From positions 1-64,000 of the forward strand of contig JAUICG010000009.1 in assembly GCA_030427485.1 (NCBI GenBank): a stretch of 64,000 nt of DNA. Reading direction: 5' to 3'. The stretch is from Gammaproteobacteria bacterium (GTDB lineage Bacteria > Pseudomonadota > Gammaproteobacteria > Pseudomonadales > Halieaceae). Position numbers and translations under genes: made by a program. Each line of letters starts with the position of its first letter. The stretch's first letter is position 1. The notes below the pieces were generated by a model. It made no database searches and was not told the origin of the DNA. It saw nothing but the letters and a program-made list of their open reading frames with translations. Below, in pieces: positions 27,184 through 35,873 of this stretch.

Positions 27184-28255
27184 GCACCACAATCCTTGGT
27201 GTGCGCGCCGGCATGCGGGTGACGAGCTCATAGCCTATGGTGTTGGCGCATCGCGCGACCTCCGCCAGCGGCAGACCAGCGCCCCACAGCACCACCTCGC
27301 TGCCGAGTTCGACAGCGTCCAGCGCGGTCACGTCGACGGTCATCATGTCCATCGATATCCGGCCCGCCAATGCGGCGCGCTGACCGTTGACCAGAACCGG
27401 CGTACCGTTTGCCGCCTCCCTTGGATAACCGTCGCCGTAGCCGATGGCCACGGTTGCTATACGAGAAGCCCGTTGTGCCACCCAGGTGCCGCCATAGCCG
27501 ACAGACTCTCCCACCGCGACGTCGCGCAGCGAAATCACCGCGGATGTCAACGTCATAACCGGTAGCAGGGTCTGCGTGTTAGGGTGATCCTGCATCATCG
27601 GTGAATTGCCGTACAGCATATAGCCAGGCCGCACCCAGTCATAGTGCGCCCCGGGCCACGCCAGCAGTCCCGCCGAATTGGCTGCGCTGCGCGGCCCGGT
27701 GACGGACAGGGCGTCGAAGATTGCCAGCTGTTGCGCCGTTTGCTGGCTGGCCACGTCGTCCGCCGATGCGAAGTGGGTGTAGGTGACTATTTCCCGGGCG
27801 GCGTTGTGTGACGCCTTCAGACGCTGGAAGAACGCGGGTGCGCGCAGGGCGCTGACGCCCATGCGATTCATGCCGGTATCAACCTTCAGCCAGCAGGTAA
27901 GCGGGGCGGGCAGACTGGCCGTTTCCAGCCACTGCAACTGGCGTTCATTTTCAATGGTGACCCACAGGTCCAGTTGTGCGGCAGTCTGCAGTTCGTGCGC
28001 CTCGAAGCAGCCCTCCAGCAGGAGGATGGGAGCGTCGATGCCCGCATAGCGCAATTCCAGCGCCTCCTCGATACAGGCGACGGCCAGCGCGTCCGCCTCG
28101 GCCTGCAGAGCGCCCGCTATCGCTACCGCCCCATGGCCATAGGCATTGGCTTTTACCACCGCCATCAGTCGCGAGCGCGGCGCCAACTGGCGAGCCACGC
28201 CCACATTGTGGCGCAGCGCGCGAAAATCCAACCGGGCCCGGCTCGGTCTTCCCAT
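27176..28255 (-). CDS. alr: Alanine racemase
   Basis: A 359-residue fold-III PLP enzyme interconverting L- and D-alanine. The PLP lysine is K35 in MAVVKANAYGHG. The second catalytic base, Tyr, is in SVGYGGTWVA, and the dimer-interface segment GRISMDMMTVDVT is present. The length is typical. The start shares a base with the stop of the D-amino-acid transaminase gene (TGATG), and the stop overlaps the acyl-CoA synthetase start. Its position in a D-glutamate/5-oxoproline operon suggests a catabolic role rather than cell-wall supply. Confidence 0.95.
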   Translation of the reverse strand: MGRPSRARLDFRALRHNVGVARQLAPRSRLMAVVKANAYGHGAVAIAGALQAEADALAVACIEEALELRYAGIDAPILLLEGCFEAHELQTAAQLDLWVTIENERQLQWLETASLPAPLTCWLKVDTGMNRMGVSALRAPAFFQRLKASHNAAREIVTYTHFASADDVASQQTAQQLAIFDALSVTGPRSAANSAGLLAWPGAHYDWVRPGYMLYGNSPMMQDHPNTQTLLPVMTLTSAVISLRDVAVGESVGYGGTWVAQRASRIATVAIGYGDGYPREAANGTPVLVNGQRAALAGRISMDMMTVDVTALDAVELGSEVVLWGAGLPLAEVARCANTIGYELVTRMPARTPRIVVHD

Positions 28256-29112
28256 CAGAAGTCAAACTTGTGCGCACTGTACAGCGTTTGCGCCGCCAGC
28301 CACACATCACCGATCGAGCCGTCTCCCACCGGGCGCCCATCAATGGCGACAACCGGGACGATGTCCTTGCTGGAGCTGGACAGCCACACCTCGTCCGCCG
28401 CCCGCAATTCCTCCAGGGTCACTACTCGTTCCTGTACGGTGATGCTCCCGTCACGGCGCAGTATCTCCAGCAACAGCTGGCGGGTTATACCGGGAAGCTT
28501 TTGTTCATCCAGCAGCGGAGTGGCGACAACGCCATCTTTCACGATGAACACGTTGCAGGCCGCGGCCTCGGTCAGTTCCCCATGGCGGTTGTACAAGATG
28601 GTTTCATCCTGCCCGTGGGCATGTCCCTGCTGATAGTGAATGACATTACCGAGCAGCGATGTCGATTTGATGTTGCAGCGCTGCCAGCGCATATCCTCGG
28701 CCGTGGCCACGGAAAAAGGGCTGACCGCGTCCTTGTCCGGGACCGGTGCCGGGGGAATGTCATAGGCGAAAGCGAAAACCGTCGGCGAGATGCCCTCGGG
28801 ATAGGCGTGGTGGCGTTTGCTGTCCGCGCCGCGACTGACGTGGAAGTATATGCCGAGATTGCCGCCACCGTTGCGGGCAGACAGTTGTTCGGCGATCTCG
28901 CGCCATTGGACGGGGTCGACGCGCAGCGGTATTTCGATCGCGTCCAGGCCGTTCTGCATGCGCGCCAGGTGCGCGGAAAAGCCGACCAGGGCGCCGTCGT
29001 AAGAGGGGATGACCTCGTAGATTCCGTCACCGAACAGGAAGCCGCGATCCATCGGGGAAATGCGCGCCTCGCTCATCGGCAGGTAATCGCCGTTAAGATA
29101 AACCGTACTCAT
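28255..29112 (-). CDS. dat: D-amino-acid (D-alanine) transaminase, PLP fold type IV
   Basis: A 285-residue class-IV aminotransferase. The PLP lysine is K149 in RCNIKSTSLLGNV, the conserved Glu is in GELTEAAACNVFIV, and RGFLFGDGIYEVIP near residue 23 is the DAT-type N-terminal signature. The family catalyses D-alanine + 2-oxoglutarate = pyruvate + D-glutamate. Neighbours support this: alr (D-alanine supply) directly downstream and D-glutamate cyclase homologues upstream. A branched-chain aminotransferase or aminodeoxychorismate lyase is less likely given residue pattern and context. Confidence 0.88.
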   Translation of the reverse strand: MSTVYLNGDYLPMSEARISPMDRGFLFGDGIYEVIPSYDGALVGFSAHLARMQNGLDAIEIPLRVDPVQWREIAEQLSARNGGGNLGIYFHVSRGADSKRHHAYPEGISPTVFAFAYDIPPAPVPDKDAVSPFSVATAEDMRWQRCNIKSTSLLGNVIHYQQGHAHGQDETILYNRHGELTEAAACNVFIVKDGVVATPLLDEQKLPGITRQLLLEILRRDGSITVQERVVTLEELRAADEVWLSSSSKDIVPVVAIDGRPVGDGSIGDVWLAAQTLYSAHKFDF

Positions 29113-29157
29113 GTTGGATACCCATTGTTGCTTCGCCGCCCCGCCACGGTGTCATAG

Positions 29158-30003
29158 CTACTGGCGCAGCGAGAAGCGCGTCAGTTGGCGCATCTGCTCT
29201 ATAACGCGCAGTCCTTCCTCAACTGACAGGCCGTCCTCCGTCAGTGTGTTCGCGCCAGTCACGCCATCCACGCTGCCGCGCGCGGACAAATACTCCAGCA
29301 GCGTCACGTGACCGACATTCGCCAGCAAGTCGCGTCGTTCCCAGAAAGCCAGCAGGGCGATCAGGCCATACGCGCCCCAGTTGGAAACGTCCGCTACCAG
29401 CAGTTCATCGCAGCCGGTGACAGAGGGCCTGATATCTATAACTGCCAACGCGGCACCGATCTTGCCCATGCCTATTTCATTGCCGCCGTCACCGATCGCT
29501 ATGGTAGGGCAATTGGCGCGGCTGATGAAGGGGTCGAACATTGTACACAGGGCGGAGATATCGTCACCGCGCATATTATAGTAGCGGCCGTCGGCGGCAA
29601 GTCCCGGACTCTCGATTGCGATCACGGCCTGTGGCTGTAGATCACCCAGATGTCCGTCCGCCTCGGCCTGTGCGGCGGGCAGGTCGCGCGCGTACAACTC
29701 CAGCACCTCGAAGTCTGCCCGCAGCGCCCCGGACAGGGGGTTGCCGCAGGCAATCACGGGGCGTGCCCCGAGCACTTCCAGCGTCCGGTACAGCGCCATG
29801 GCCCCGACGGGGCCGTCTGTTTCAAAAGTGCCGGCCACCGGGAAGCCGGTGCCGATGATGACGGTGCCGCGCAACCTGCGTAAGTGAGCAGCCGCGCGCA
29901 GCAGGTAGCCGGGCTGCAGGGCGTCACGCGCGCGCTGCATCTGCCGCGGGTTGCGCGCGACCAGCAGTTGCTCGATGGACGTGCTGACTTGCAGGTCGTT
30001 CAA
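29158..30003 (-). CDS. DUF4392 protein: homologue of the D-glutamate cyclase C-terminal domain
   Basis: A 281-residue protein with DUF4392 hallmarks: GTGFPVAGTFETDGPVGAMAL (about residues 51-71, a phosphate/nucleotide-type loop followed by the ETDGP motif), AIGDGGNEIGMGK and ADVSNWGAYGL. In vertebrate mitochondrial D-glutamate cyclase (DGLUCY) this domain is fused behind a DUF1445 domain. Here the DUF1445 partner is a separate gene at the head of the same operon. The product would convert D-glutamate to 5-oxo-D-proline, alone or with that partner. The TTG start overlaps the pxpC stop (TTGA), giving translational coupling. Function inferred by homology and context. Confidence 0.8.
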   Translation of the reverse strand: MNDLQVSTSIEQLLVARNPRQMQRARDALQPGYLLRAAAHLRRLRGTVIIGTGFPVAGTFETDGPVGAMALYRTLEVLGARPVIACGNPLSGALRADFEVLELYARDLPAAQAEADGHLGDLQPQAVIAIESPGLAADGRYYNMRGDDISALCTMFDPFISRANCPTIAIGDGGNEIGMGKIGAALAVIDIRPSVTGCDELLVADVSNWGAYGLIALLAFWERRDLLANVGHVTLLEYLSARGSVDGVTGANTLTEDGLSVEEGLRVIEQMRQLTRFSLRQ

Positions 30004-30938
30004 GTTATACGTTCCCGCAGTGGGCGTTGCAGCAAAAATCGATGCGCCATAACCAACGCGCGCTGTGCTGTGTGCGCTGTAATCGGGGCGAAGTGCACGC
30101 TGCCTCCCGCCGCTATCTGGCTGAGGCGGGCGGTATCCAGGGACAGCGCGGTACCGATCTTGGGGTAGCCGCCGATGGTCTGGCGATCGTTCAGCAGTAC
30201 AAGGGGCTGGCCGTCGGGAGGAATCTGGATGGCGCCGTGGCAGATGCCCTCGGACAGTACGCCCTTGATCAGGCAGTCGATCGGTGGGCCCTCGAGCCGG
30301 TAGCCCATGCGGTCGGAGCGCTCCGAGACCTCGAACGCGCCGCCAAAAAAGCGACGCTGCTCAACGCGGGTAAAATGCCGCTGCTGGTATCCCGGTATCA
30401 CGCGCACGGTCAGCGTGTTCTGGTAGCGGGGCCTGTCGGGTTGCGGCAGGTACAGTCGTTGGCGTTCCCTGACAGTGTTGCAGGGCAACTCGTCGCCGAC
30501 TCGCAGACGGTCGCCTCGCAGGCCGCCGATATGCTCCCTGACCACGGTGGCAGTGCTGCCGAAACTGGGTGTTATGTCAAACCCCTGCGCCACGCCCAGG
30601 TAAGCGCGGCAGCCGGATCGCGCAAAGCCGATATCCAGGATATCGCCGGCGGCGACGGGGTGAACCTCCCACAATGCCTTTTCCTCGCCGTTGATAGTCA
30701 TCGGCATCCCGGCACCGGTCAGGCAGATGAAAGTGTCCACCTGCGCCGACAGCCGCAATCCGCCCACACTGATTTCAATGGCCGTGCTGTCGCCGGGGTT
30801 CTGCAGGAGTCGATTGCAATAGTGAAATGCCATGCCGTCGAGCGGGCCACCCGTGGTGAGGCCAAGGCGCTGTTGCCCGTATCGCCCGGTGTCCTGCAAC
30901 AGGCTCAGGATTCCAGCTTGCAGCACGGTCATGCTCAC
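30000..30938 (-). CDS. pxpC: 5-oxoprolinase subunit C (biotin-dependent-carboxyltransferase-like)
   Basis: A 312-residue PxpC/KipA-type protein, recognised by VLQAGILSLLQDTGRYGQQ at the N terminus, GGPLDGMAFHYCNRLLQN, and RSDRMGYRLEGP plus DGQPLVLLNDRQTIGGYPKI in the body. With PxpA and PxpB it forms the ATP-dependent 5-oxoprolinase that opens 5-oxoproline to glutamate. The GTG start at 30938 overlaps the pxpB stop (GTGA); ATG 30932 is an alternative. KipA-like kinase-inhibitor roles known in Bacillus are unlikely here. Confidence 0.92.
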   Translation of the reverse strand: MSMTVLQAGILSLLQDTGRYGQQRLGLTTGGPLDGMAFHYCNRLLQNPGDSTAIEISVGGLRLSAQVDTFICLTGAGMPMTINGEEKALWEVHPVAAGDILDIGFARSGCRAYLGVAQGFDITPSFGSTATVVREHIGGLRGDRLRVGDELPCNTVRERQRLYLPQPDRPRYQNTLTVRVIPGYQQRHFTRVEQRRFFGGAFEVSERSDRMGYRLEGPPIDCLIKGVLSEGICHGAIQIPPDGQPLVLLNDRQTIGGYPKIGTALSLDTARLSQIAAGGSVHFAPITAHTAQRALVMAHRFLLQRPLRERIT

Positions 30939-31615
30939 GGCAGTTCTCCGCCCAGCGCCAGATACCGCGCGCGGTCGATCGGCTCGAAGCGCACCGTATC
31001 GCCGACCGCGACCGGCATGCGGGGTTCCGTATCCGGGCTGAACATCGGCACCGGGCAGCGACCGACCAGGTTCCAGCCGCCGGGCGACTCGCTGGGGTAT
31101 ACCGCCGTCTGTCGATCCGCGATGCCGACCGATCCGTGGGGGACCCGCGCTCGCGGCGTGGACAGGCGCGGCGCGGCGATGCGGATATCCACTTCGCCGA
31201 GGTAGGCAAAGCCCGGCGCGAAGCCAATGGCGTAGACCCGGTATTCAACAGCGCTGTGCAGGTCGATGACCTGGGTAGTCGTGAGTCCCGCGCGTGCGGC
31301 CAGCGGCGCCAGGTCGGCGCCGGTTTCGGTAGCGTAATACACCGGCAGCACCACGTGTTTGCCGCCTGCCGCTGTGATCGCGCCGGGGGATTCGGCGGCG
31401 CTGCGCACGCGGCGCGCAATATCCCGCCGCTCGCTGCGCAAGGGGTCGTAGAGCACCAGCACCGATGCGTAAGAGGGGACGATGTCAACCAGTTCATCGC
31501 CCAGCGCCTGCTCGATGGCGAAGGCGGCGGCCTGCACCCTTGCCAGTGTCCGGGGGTCCGCGCCATCGCCGAGATACAGCATCAGGGCGTCCTCGCCTGC
31601 GACGCGCAGCTTCAC
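30935..31615 (-). CDS. pxpB: 5-oxoprolinase subunit B (KipI-like)
   Basis: A 226-residue PxpB/KipI-type protein: the N-terminal region AEDALMLYLGDG, the central PSYASVLVLYDPL, and the diagnostic C-terminal YAIGFAPGFAYLGEV...PRLSTPRARVPHGSVGIADRQTAVYP. It partners with PxpC in 5-oxoprolinase. It starts at GTG 31615, six bases after pxpA, and overlaps pxpC by 4 bases. Confidence 0.92.
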   Translation of the reverse strand: MKLRVAGEDALMLYLGDGADPRTLARVQAAAFAIEQALGDELVDIVPSYASVLVLYDPLRSERRDIARRVRSAAESPGAITAAGGKHVVLPVYYATETGADLAPLAARAGLTTTQVIDLHSAVEYRVYAIGFAPGFAYLGEVDIRIAAPRLSTPRARVPHGSVGIADRQTAVYPSESPGGWNLVGRCPVPMFSPDTEPRMPVAVGDTVRFEPIDRARYLALGGELP

Positions 31616-31621
31616 TGTGTG

Positions 31622-32362
31622 TCAACCGCCATGCAACAGCCCGCGAATAGCGGCGATAGCCGCCACGCCTTCGGGGTTGTCACCGTGTACGCACAGGGTG
31701 TCGAAAGAGAGCGGTAGAATACTGCCGCTGCGGGTAGTCACCGTACTGTCGCGTTGCAGTTGGGCGACCTGCGCCAGCATACGCTCGCGGTCCAGTACCG
31801 CACCCGCCTGATCGCGCGGCAACAGTCTGCCGTTGTCGTCGTAGCAGCGATCGGCGAAGGCTTCAAACAGCAGCGGTACGCCGAGGGCGTGTGCTTCAGC
31901 GCGGTGTGCGTCGGCGTTGGCCGTGGCCTGGAGCATCAGGCTCAGCGTTTGACCCGGCTCGCCATAGCTGGCCATCGCCTGCAGCAGGGCGGCGCGTACG
32001 GACTCGTGTGTCATCATGTCGTGGTACAGGGCGCCGTGCGGTTTGACGTAGGATATCCGCAGTCCCTGGCAGCGCGCCATGCCATCCAGCGCGGACACCT
32101 GGTAATGCAGGCTGGCAATGATTTCCTCGCGGCTGAGCGCCATGCTGCGGCGACCAAAACCGACAATATCCGGGTAGGCCGGATGCGCGCCGATCGCCAC
32201 CGAATGCTGCGCCGCGAGTGCCAGCGTGCGCTGCATGGTCACCGGGTCTCCGGCGTGGAAGCCACAGGCGATACTCGCCTGGTCGATGTAGGGCATTACA
32301 TTCGCATCCTGTCCCATGCCCCAACTGCCATAGCTTTCCCCGAGGTCGCAATTGAGCAGCAT
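31622..32362 (-). CDS. pxpA: 5-oxoprolinase subunit A (LamB/YcsF family)
   Basis: A 246-residue LamB/YcsF protein: LNCDLGESYGSW at the start, ASIACGFHAGDP (near 32), AHPAYPDIVGFGRR, YVKPHGALY and LCVHGDN are the family's conserved acid and His motifs. It is the ATP-using component of 5-oxoprolinase PxpABC. I chose ATG 32362, where GGGGAA lies just upstream, over a start five codons earlier. It follows the DUF1445 gene by 15 bases. Confidence 0.93.
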   Translation of the reverse strand: MLLNCDLGESYGSWGMGQDANVMPYIDQASIACGFHAGDPVTMQRTLALAAQHSVAIGAHPAYPDIVGFGRRSMALSREEIIASLHYQVSALDGMARCQGLRISYVKPHGALYHDMMTHESVRAALLQAMASYGEPGQTLSLMLQATANADAHRAEAHALGVPLLFEAFADRCYDDNGRLLPRDQAGAVLDRERMLAQVAQLQRDSTVTTRSGSILPLSFDTLCVHGDNPEGVAAIAAIRGLLHGG

Positions 32363-32377
32363 CGTAGTTCCCCGCAA

Positions 32378-33160
32378 TTACAGTACAGACAACTGGCTGT
32401 TGCGCAGGTCGGTGACCAGCATGCAACCCGGGCTGTGGGTGATGGCCAGCGGCAGCCTGGCCTGTTGCAGCGCAAGTTGCGGCGTCACGCCGCAGGCCCA
32501 GAAAACCGGCAGTTCACCCGGCTCCACGCGCACGGCATCGCCGTAGTCCGGTTGCGACAGGTCGGCAATACCGATCTGCAGCGGGTCGCCCAGGTGTATC
32601 GGCGCGCCGTGTACCGAGGGAAAGCGCGAGCAGATCTGTATCGCGCGTATCGCGTCCGCGGGACGATACGGGCGCATGCTCACAACCATTTTGCCTGAGA
32701 ATACACCGCTTGCATGGCAGTCAATGTTGGTGCGGTACATGGGCACGTTCCGTCCCTGCGAGAGGTTGCGCACTTCCAGTCCGTCCTCCAGCAGTGCTTC
32801 CTCGAACGAGAAGGAGCAACCGAGCGCAAAGGTCACGAAATCCCCGCGCCACAGCGCACTGATGTCGGAGACCTCCCCGGTCAATTCGCCCTCGCGAAAC
32901 ACCCGATACGCCGGCACGTCCACCCGTATATCGATGTCTCCCAGGGTAGGCAGTGTCGCGTCACCGGGTTCGCCCACCGCGATCAGCGGGCAGGGTTTCG
33001 GATTGCGCTGGCAAAACTGCATGAAATCGTGGGCGTGGTCGGCGGGGAGAATGACGATGTTGCACTGCACAAAACCCGGCGCGGCCCCCGACGTGTTGCC
33101 GGCATAAGCCCCGGCACGTATCTTCTTGCGCAGTTCACCCGGGGTTACTGTGCTGCTCAT
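32378..33160 (-). CDS. DUF1445/UPF0317 protein: homologue of the D-glutamate cyclase N-terminal domain
   Basis: A 260-residue protein with UPF0317 motifs: [38 protein letters not shown] and [12 protein letters not shown], and the GKMVVSMRP stretch. Database names for this family include putative hydro-lyase. The domain forms the N-terminal half of vertebrate D-glutamate cyclase. As first gene of the operon it precedes pxpABC, and its missing C-terminal counterpart (DUF4392) is encoded four genes on. I chose ATG 33160 because AAGGAAGG precedes it; the upstream in-frame extension lacks family similarity. Confidence 0.85.
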   Translation of the reverse strand: MSSTVTPGELRKKIRAGAYAGNTSGAAPGFVQCNIVILPADHAHDFMQFCQRNPKPCPLIAVGEPGDATLPTLGDIDIRVDVPAYRVFREGELTGEVSDISALWRGDFVTFALGCSFSFEEALLEDGLEVRNLSQGRNVPMYRTNIDCHASGVFSGKMVVSMRPYRPADAIRAIQICSRFPSVHGAPIHLGDPLQIGIADLSQPDYGDAVRVEPGELPVFWACGVTPQLALQQARLPLAITHSPGCMLVTDLRNSQLSVL

Positions 33161-33408
33161 CGTCCTTCCTTCAGGGTTCGCGGCCTGGCCTGTGTCGAGA
33201 GTATCAAATATCGTACCGGCAGTGCAGATGCCAGTTTGTTTTTTAGCGGCATACTCCGGACGTTCCATCTGTCGGAGCATGAGTCACGTCCTCCTACACG
33301 CTGCAAGCACTACACTATGGAAAGGAAAATTGCCGGGCAGACCATAGTATTTGGCAAGGGTGCTCAAATCTGGATAATAGCGGCTCCACGGAATACGAAG
33401 CGAGCAGC

Positions 33409-34248
33409 ATGCTAGACCAACTACTCAACGTGATCACACCCAGCCCGGCCGGAACGGACCGCTTTAGCGCGGCGAATATGCATCCCTCCGCGTTCAGGGT
33501 TTACGGCGGCCAGGTACTGGCGCAGAGCGTGAGCGCGGCGGTCGCCACCGTTGACGAGCAGCGAATTCTCCATTCGCAACACGCCTACTTTCTGCGGCCC
33601 GGGGATCCCGCGAAAGAGATCGTGCTGGAAGTCGAGCGCGCGCGGGACGGCCTCAGTTTCAGTTCCCGCCGGGTGGTGGCGCTGCAGGGAGGCAAGCCGA
33701 TCCTGGTCAGTTCGATGTCATTCCAGATGCCGTCCACAGGCGACGATTACCAGCCGTCGATGCCGAACGTACCGCCGCCGGAGTCATTGCCCAGCGAGCG
33801 CCAGTTGAGCCTGGAAGCGGGAAACCTGGACGAGAGCTTCATGATCACCACCGGGGAAGACCTGGATATCCGGGTCGTCGAACCGGTGGACTGGGAGCAT
33901 CCGGTGCCACGGGAGCCGGTGTTGCAGGCCTGGATGAAGACCACGGGCCCGGTGCCCGACGGCAGAGGCCTGCACCAGTCTTTGCTGGCGTACCTGTCGG
34001 ACGCATTCCTGATCGATGTCTGCCTGATAGCCCACGGGCGCCACTTTGCCAGCGGCAATTTCCAGGTGGCGAGCCTGGATCACGCGTTGTGGTTTCACGA
34101 GGATTTCCGTGCTGACGAGTGGTTGTTGCACACCGTCGAAGCGGAGCGTATCGGCGGTGGCCGGGGCCTGGCGCGCGGGAATTTTTACAACCAGCAGGGG
34201 CGACTGGTGGCGACCACGATGCAGCAGGGTGTGATGCGGTTTCGTTGA
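33409..34248 (+). CDS. tesB: Acyl-CoA thioesterase II
   Basis: A 279-residue double-hotdog thioesterase hydrolysing acyl-CoA to free acid and CoA. Motifs: VYGGQVLAQSVSAA with the N-terminal hotdog, FLRPGDPAKEIVLEVERARDG, SFSSRRVVALQ, and in the second half YLSDAFLID (with the catalytic Asp), SLDHALWFHEDFRADEW and GRGLARGNFYNQQGRLVA. The length and order match TesB. It is followed on the same strand by an acyl-CoA synthetase gene, the reverse reaction. Confidence 0.94.
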   Translation: MLDQLLNVITPSPAGTDRFSAANMHPSAFRVYGGQVLAQSVSAAVATVDEQRILHSQHAYFLRPGDPAKEIVLEVERARDGLSFSSRRVVALQGGKPILVSSMSFQMPSTGDDYQPSMPNVPPPESLPSERQLSLEAGNLDESFMITTGEDLDIRVVEPVDWEHPVPREPVLQAWMKTTGPVPDGRGLHQSLLAYLSDAFLIDVCLIAHGRHFASGNFQVASLDHALWFHEDFRADEWLLHTVEAERIGGGRGLARGNFYNQQGRLVATTMQQGVMRFR

Positions 34249-34319
34249 TCCCCTGTCACCTTTTGGTGGAAAATCCTGTACTATCGCTGCAGCCCATATA
34301 ACAGCGAAGTGAGAAGACC

Positions 34320-35867
34320 ATGCCCCATCCCAGCATTACCGCGCAGACGTACCCGCACAAGCCCGCCATCATAATGGGCGCTTCGGGCGAGATGGTGACC
34401 TACCGGCAACTGGACGAGCGCTCCAATCAGGGCGCGCAGTTGTTCCGTTCCCTGGGCCTGAAAACGGGCGACCACATCGGCATGATGCTGGAGAACAACC
34501 GCCAGTTCATGGAGATTGTCTGGGCGGCGCAGCGCTGTGGACTCGTTTTTACGCCCATCAGTACCCATCTCAAGAAAAACGAGACAGCGTATATCCTGCA
34601 GAATTGCGGCGCCAAACTGTTTATCGGCTCCCACCTGCTCTCTGAGGTGGCGGAGCAACTGTTGCAGGAAGACACGGGCGTCGAGCACTACTTCATGGTC
34701 GGCGGTATCAAACCCGGCTTTGAATCATGGGAAGAGGCCATTGATGCACAGCCCGATACAGCCATAGCGGATGAGAGCAACGGCGTGCCCATGCTGTACT
34801 CCTCCGGCACCACGGGGCAGCCCAAGGGGATTTTTGTCGCCGACTATGACAAGGATGTCAATGCGCCGCCCGGCGCCGCGCTGATTGGCGCGTTCTTTGG
34901 TTTCAGTGATGAATCCGTGTATCTCTCGCCTGCGCCGCTTTACCACGCGGCGCCCCTGCACTACAACATGATGGTGATTTACAACGGCGGCACGACGGTG
35001 ATCATGGAAAAATTTGACCCGGAACTGGCGCTCAAACTGATCGAGGAGCACCGGGTAACACACAGTCAGTGGGTGCCGATAATGTTCAACCGCCTACTCA
35101 AGTTGCCGGAGGAGGTGCGCAACGCCTACGACGTCAGCTCCCTGCAGGTTGCGATTCACGCGGCGGCCCCCTGTCCCGTCGAGATCAAGGAGAGAATGAT
35201 CGCGTGGTGGGGCGAAATCATCATGGAGTACTATGCCGCCAGCGAAGGCGTGGGGTTTACCCTGATCGATTCCGCGAACTGGCTGACGCACAAGGGTTCT
35301 GTCGGCCAGGCGTTGTTGGGCGAGTTGCATATAGTCGACGAGGAAGGCAATGAGTTGCCCGTCGGCGAGACCGGGACGGTGTACTTTGGCGGTGGGCAGG
35401 CGAAGTTCCATTACTACGATGAACCGGAAAAAACCGCCGATGCCTATAACGACAAGGGCTGGGCCACCACCGGCGACGTGGGTTACGTGGATGCCGAGGG
35501 CTATCTCTACCTGACTGATCGCAAAAATTTCACCATCATCAGTGGCGGCGTGAATATCTACCCGCAGGAAGTGGAAAATGTCCTCGCCAGCCATGACAAA
35601 GTAGCGGATGTGGCCGTGTTCGGTATCCCCAACGAGGAGTTTGGCGAGGAAGTGAAAGCGGTCGTCGAGCCGGTGAACTGGGCGGACGCGACAGACGAGA
35701 CTGCCATTGAAATCATGGAGTGGTTGCGCGAGCGTATCTCCAAACTGAAGATGCCGCGCTCACTGGATTTTCACCCGAAACTGCCGCGGATGGACAACGG
35801 CAAGCTCTACAAGCGTCACCTGGTTGACGAGTACCGCAAGCAGGCGGAAAACGCGAAAAAAGAGTAA
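34320..35867 (+). CDS. Acyl-CoA synthetase (class I adenylate-forming)
   Basis: A 515-residue ligase. The P-loop is YSSGTTGQPKGIFVADYD (near 157), followed by MEYYAASEGVGFTLI, GWATTGDVGYVDAEGYLYLTDRKNFTIISGGVNIYPQEVE and the A10 lysine in PRMDNGKLYKRHL. The region after the P-loop (GAFFGFSDESVYLSPAPLYHAAPLHY) is typical of proteobacterial fatty or aromatic/terpenoid acid CoA ligases. The precise substrate cannot be read from sequence. It converges with the alcohol dehydrogenase gene, leaving six bases. Confidence 0.9.
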   Translation: MPHPSITAQTYPHKPAIIMGASGEMVTYRQLDERSNQGAQLFRSLGLKTGDHIGMMLENNRQFMEIVWAAQRCGLVFTPISTHLKKNETAYILQNCGAKLFIGSHLLSEVAEQLLQEDTGVEHYFMVGGIKPGFESWEEAIDAQPDTAIADESNGVPMLYSSGTTGQPKGIFVADYDKDVNAPPGAALIGAFFGFSDESVYLSPAPLYHAAPLHYNMMVIYNGGTTVIMEKFDPELALKLIEEHRVTHSQWVPIMFNRLLKLPEEVRNAYDVSSLQVAIHAAAPCPVEIKERMIAWWGEIIMEYYAASEGVGFTLIDSANWLTHKGSVGQALLGELHIVDEEGNELPVGETGTVYFGGGQAKFHYYDEPEKTADAYNDKGWATTGDVGYVDAEGYLYLTDRKNFTIISGGVNIYPQEVENVLASHDKVADVAVFGIPNEEFGEEVKAVVEPVNWADATDETAIEIMEWLRERISKLKMPRSLDFHPKLPRMDNGKLYKRHLVDEYRKQAENAKKE

Positions 35868-35873
35868 CGCCGT

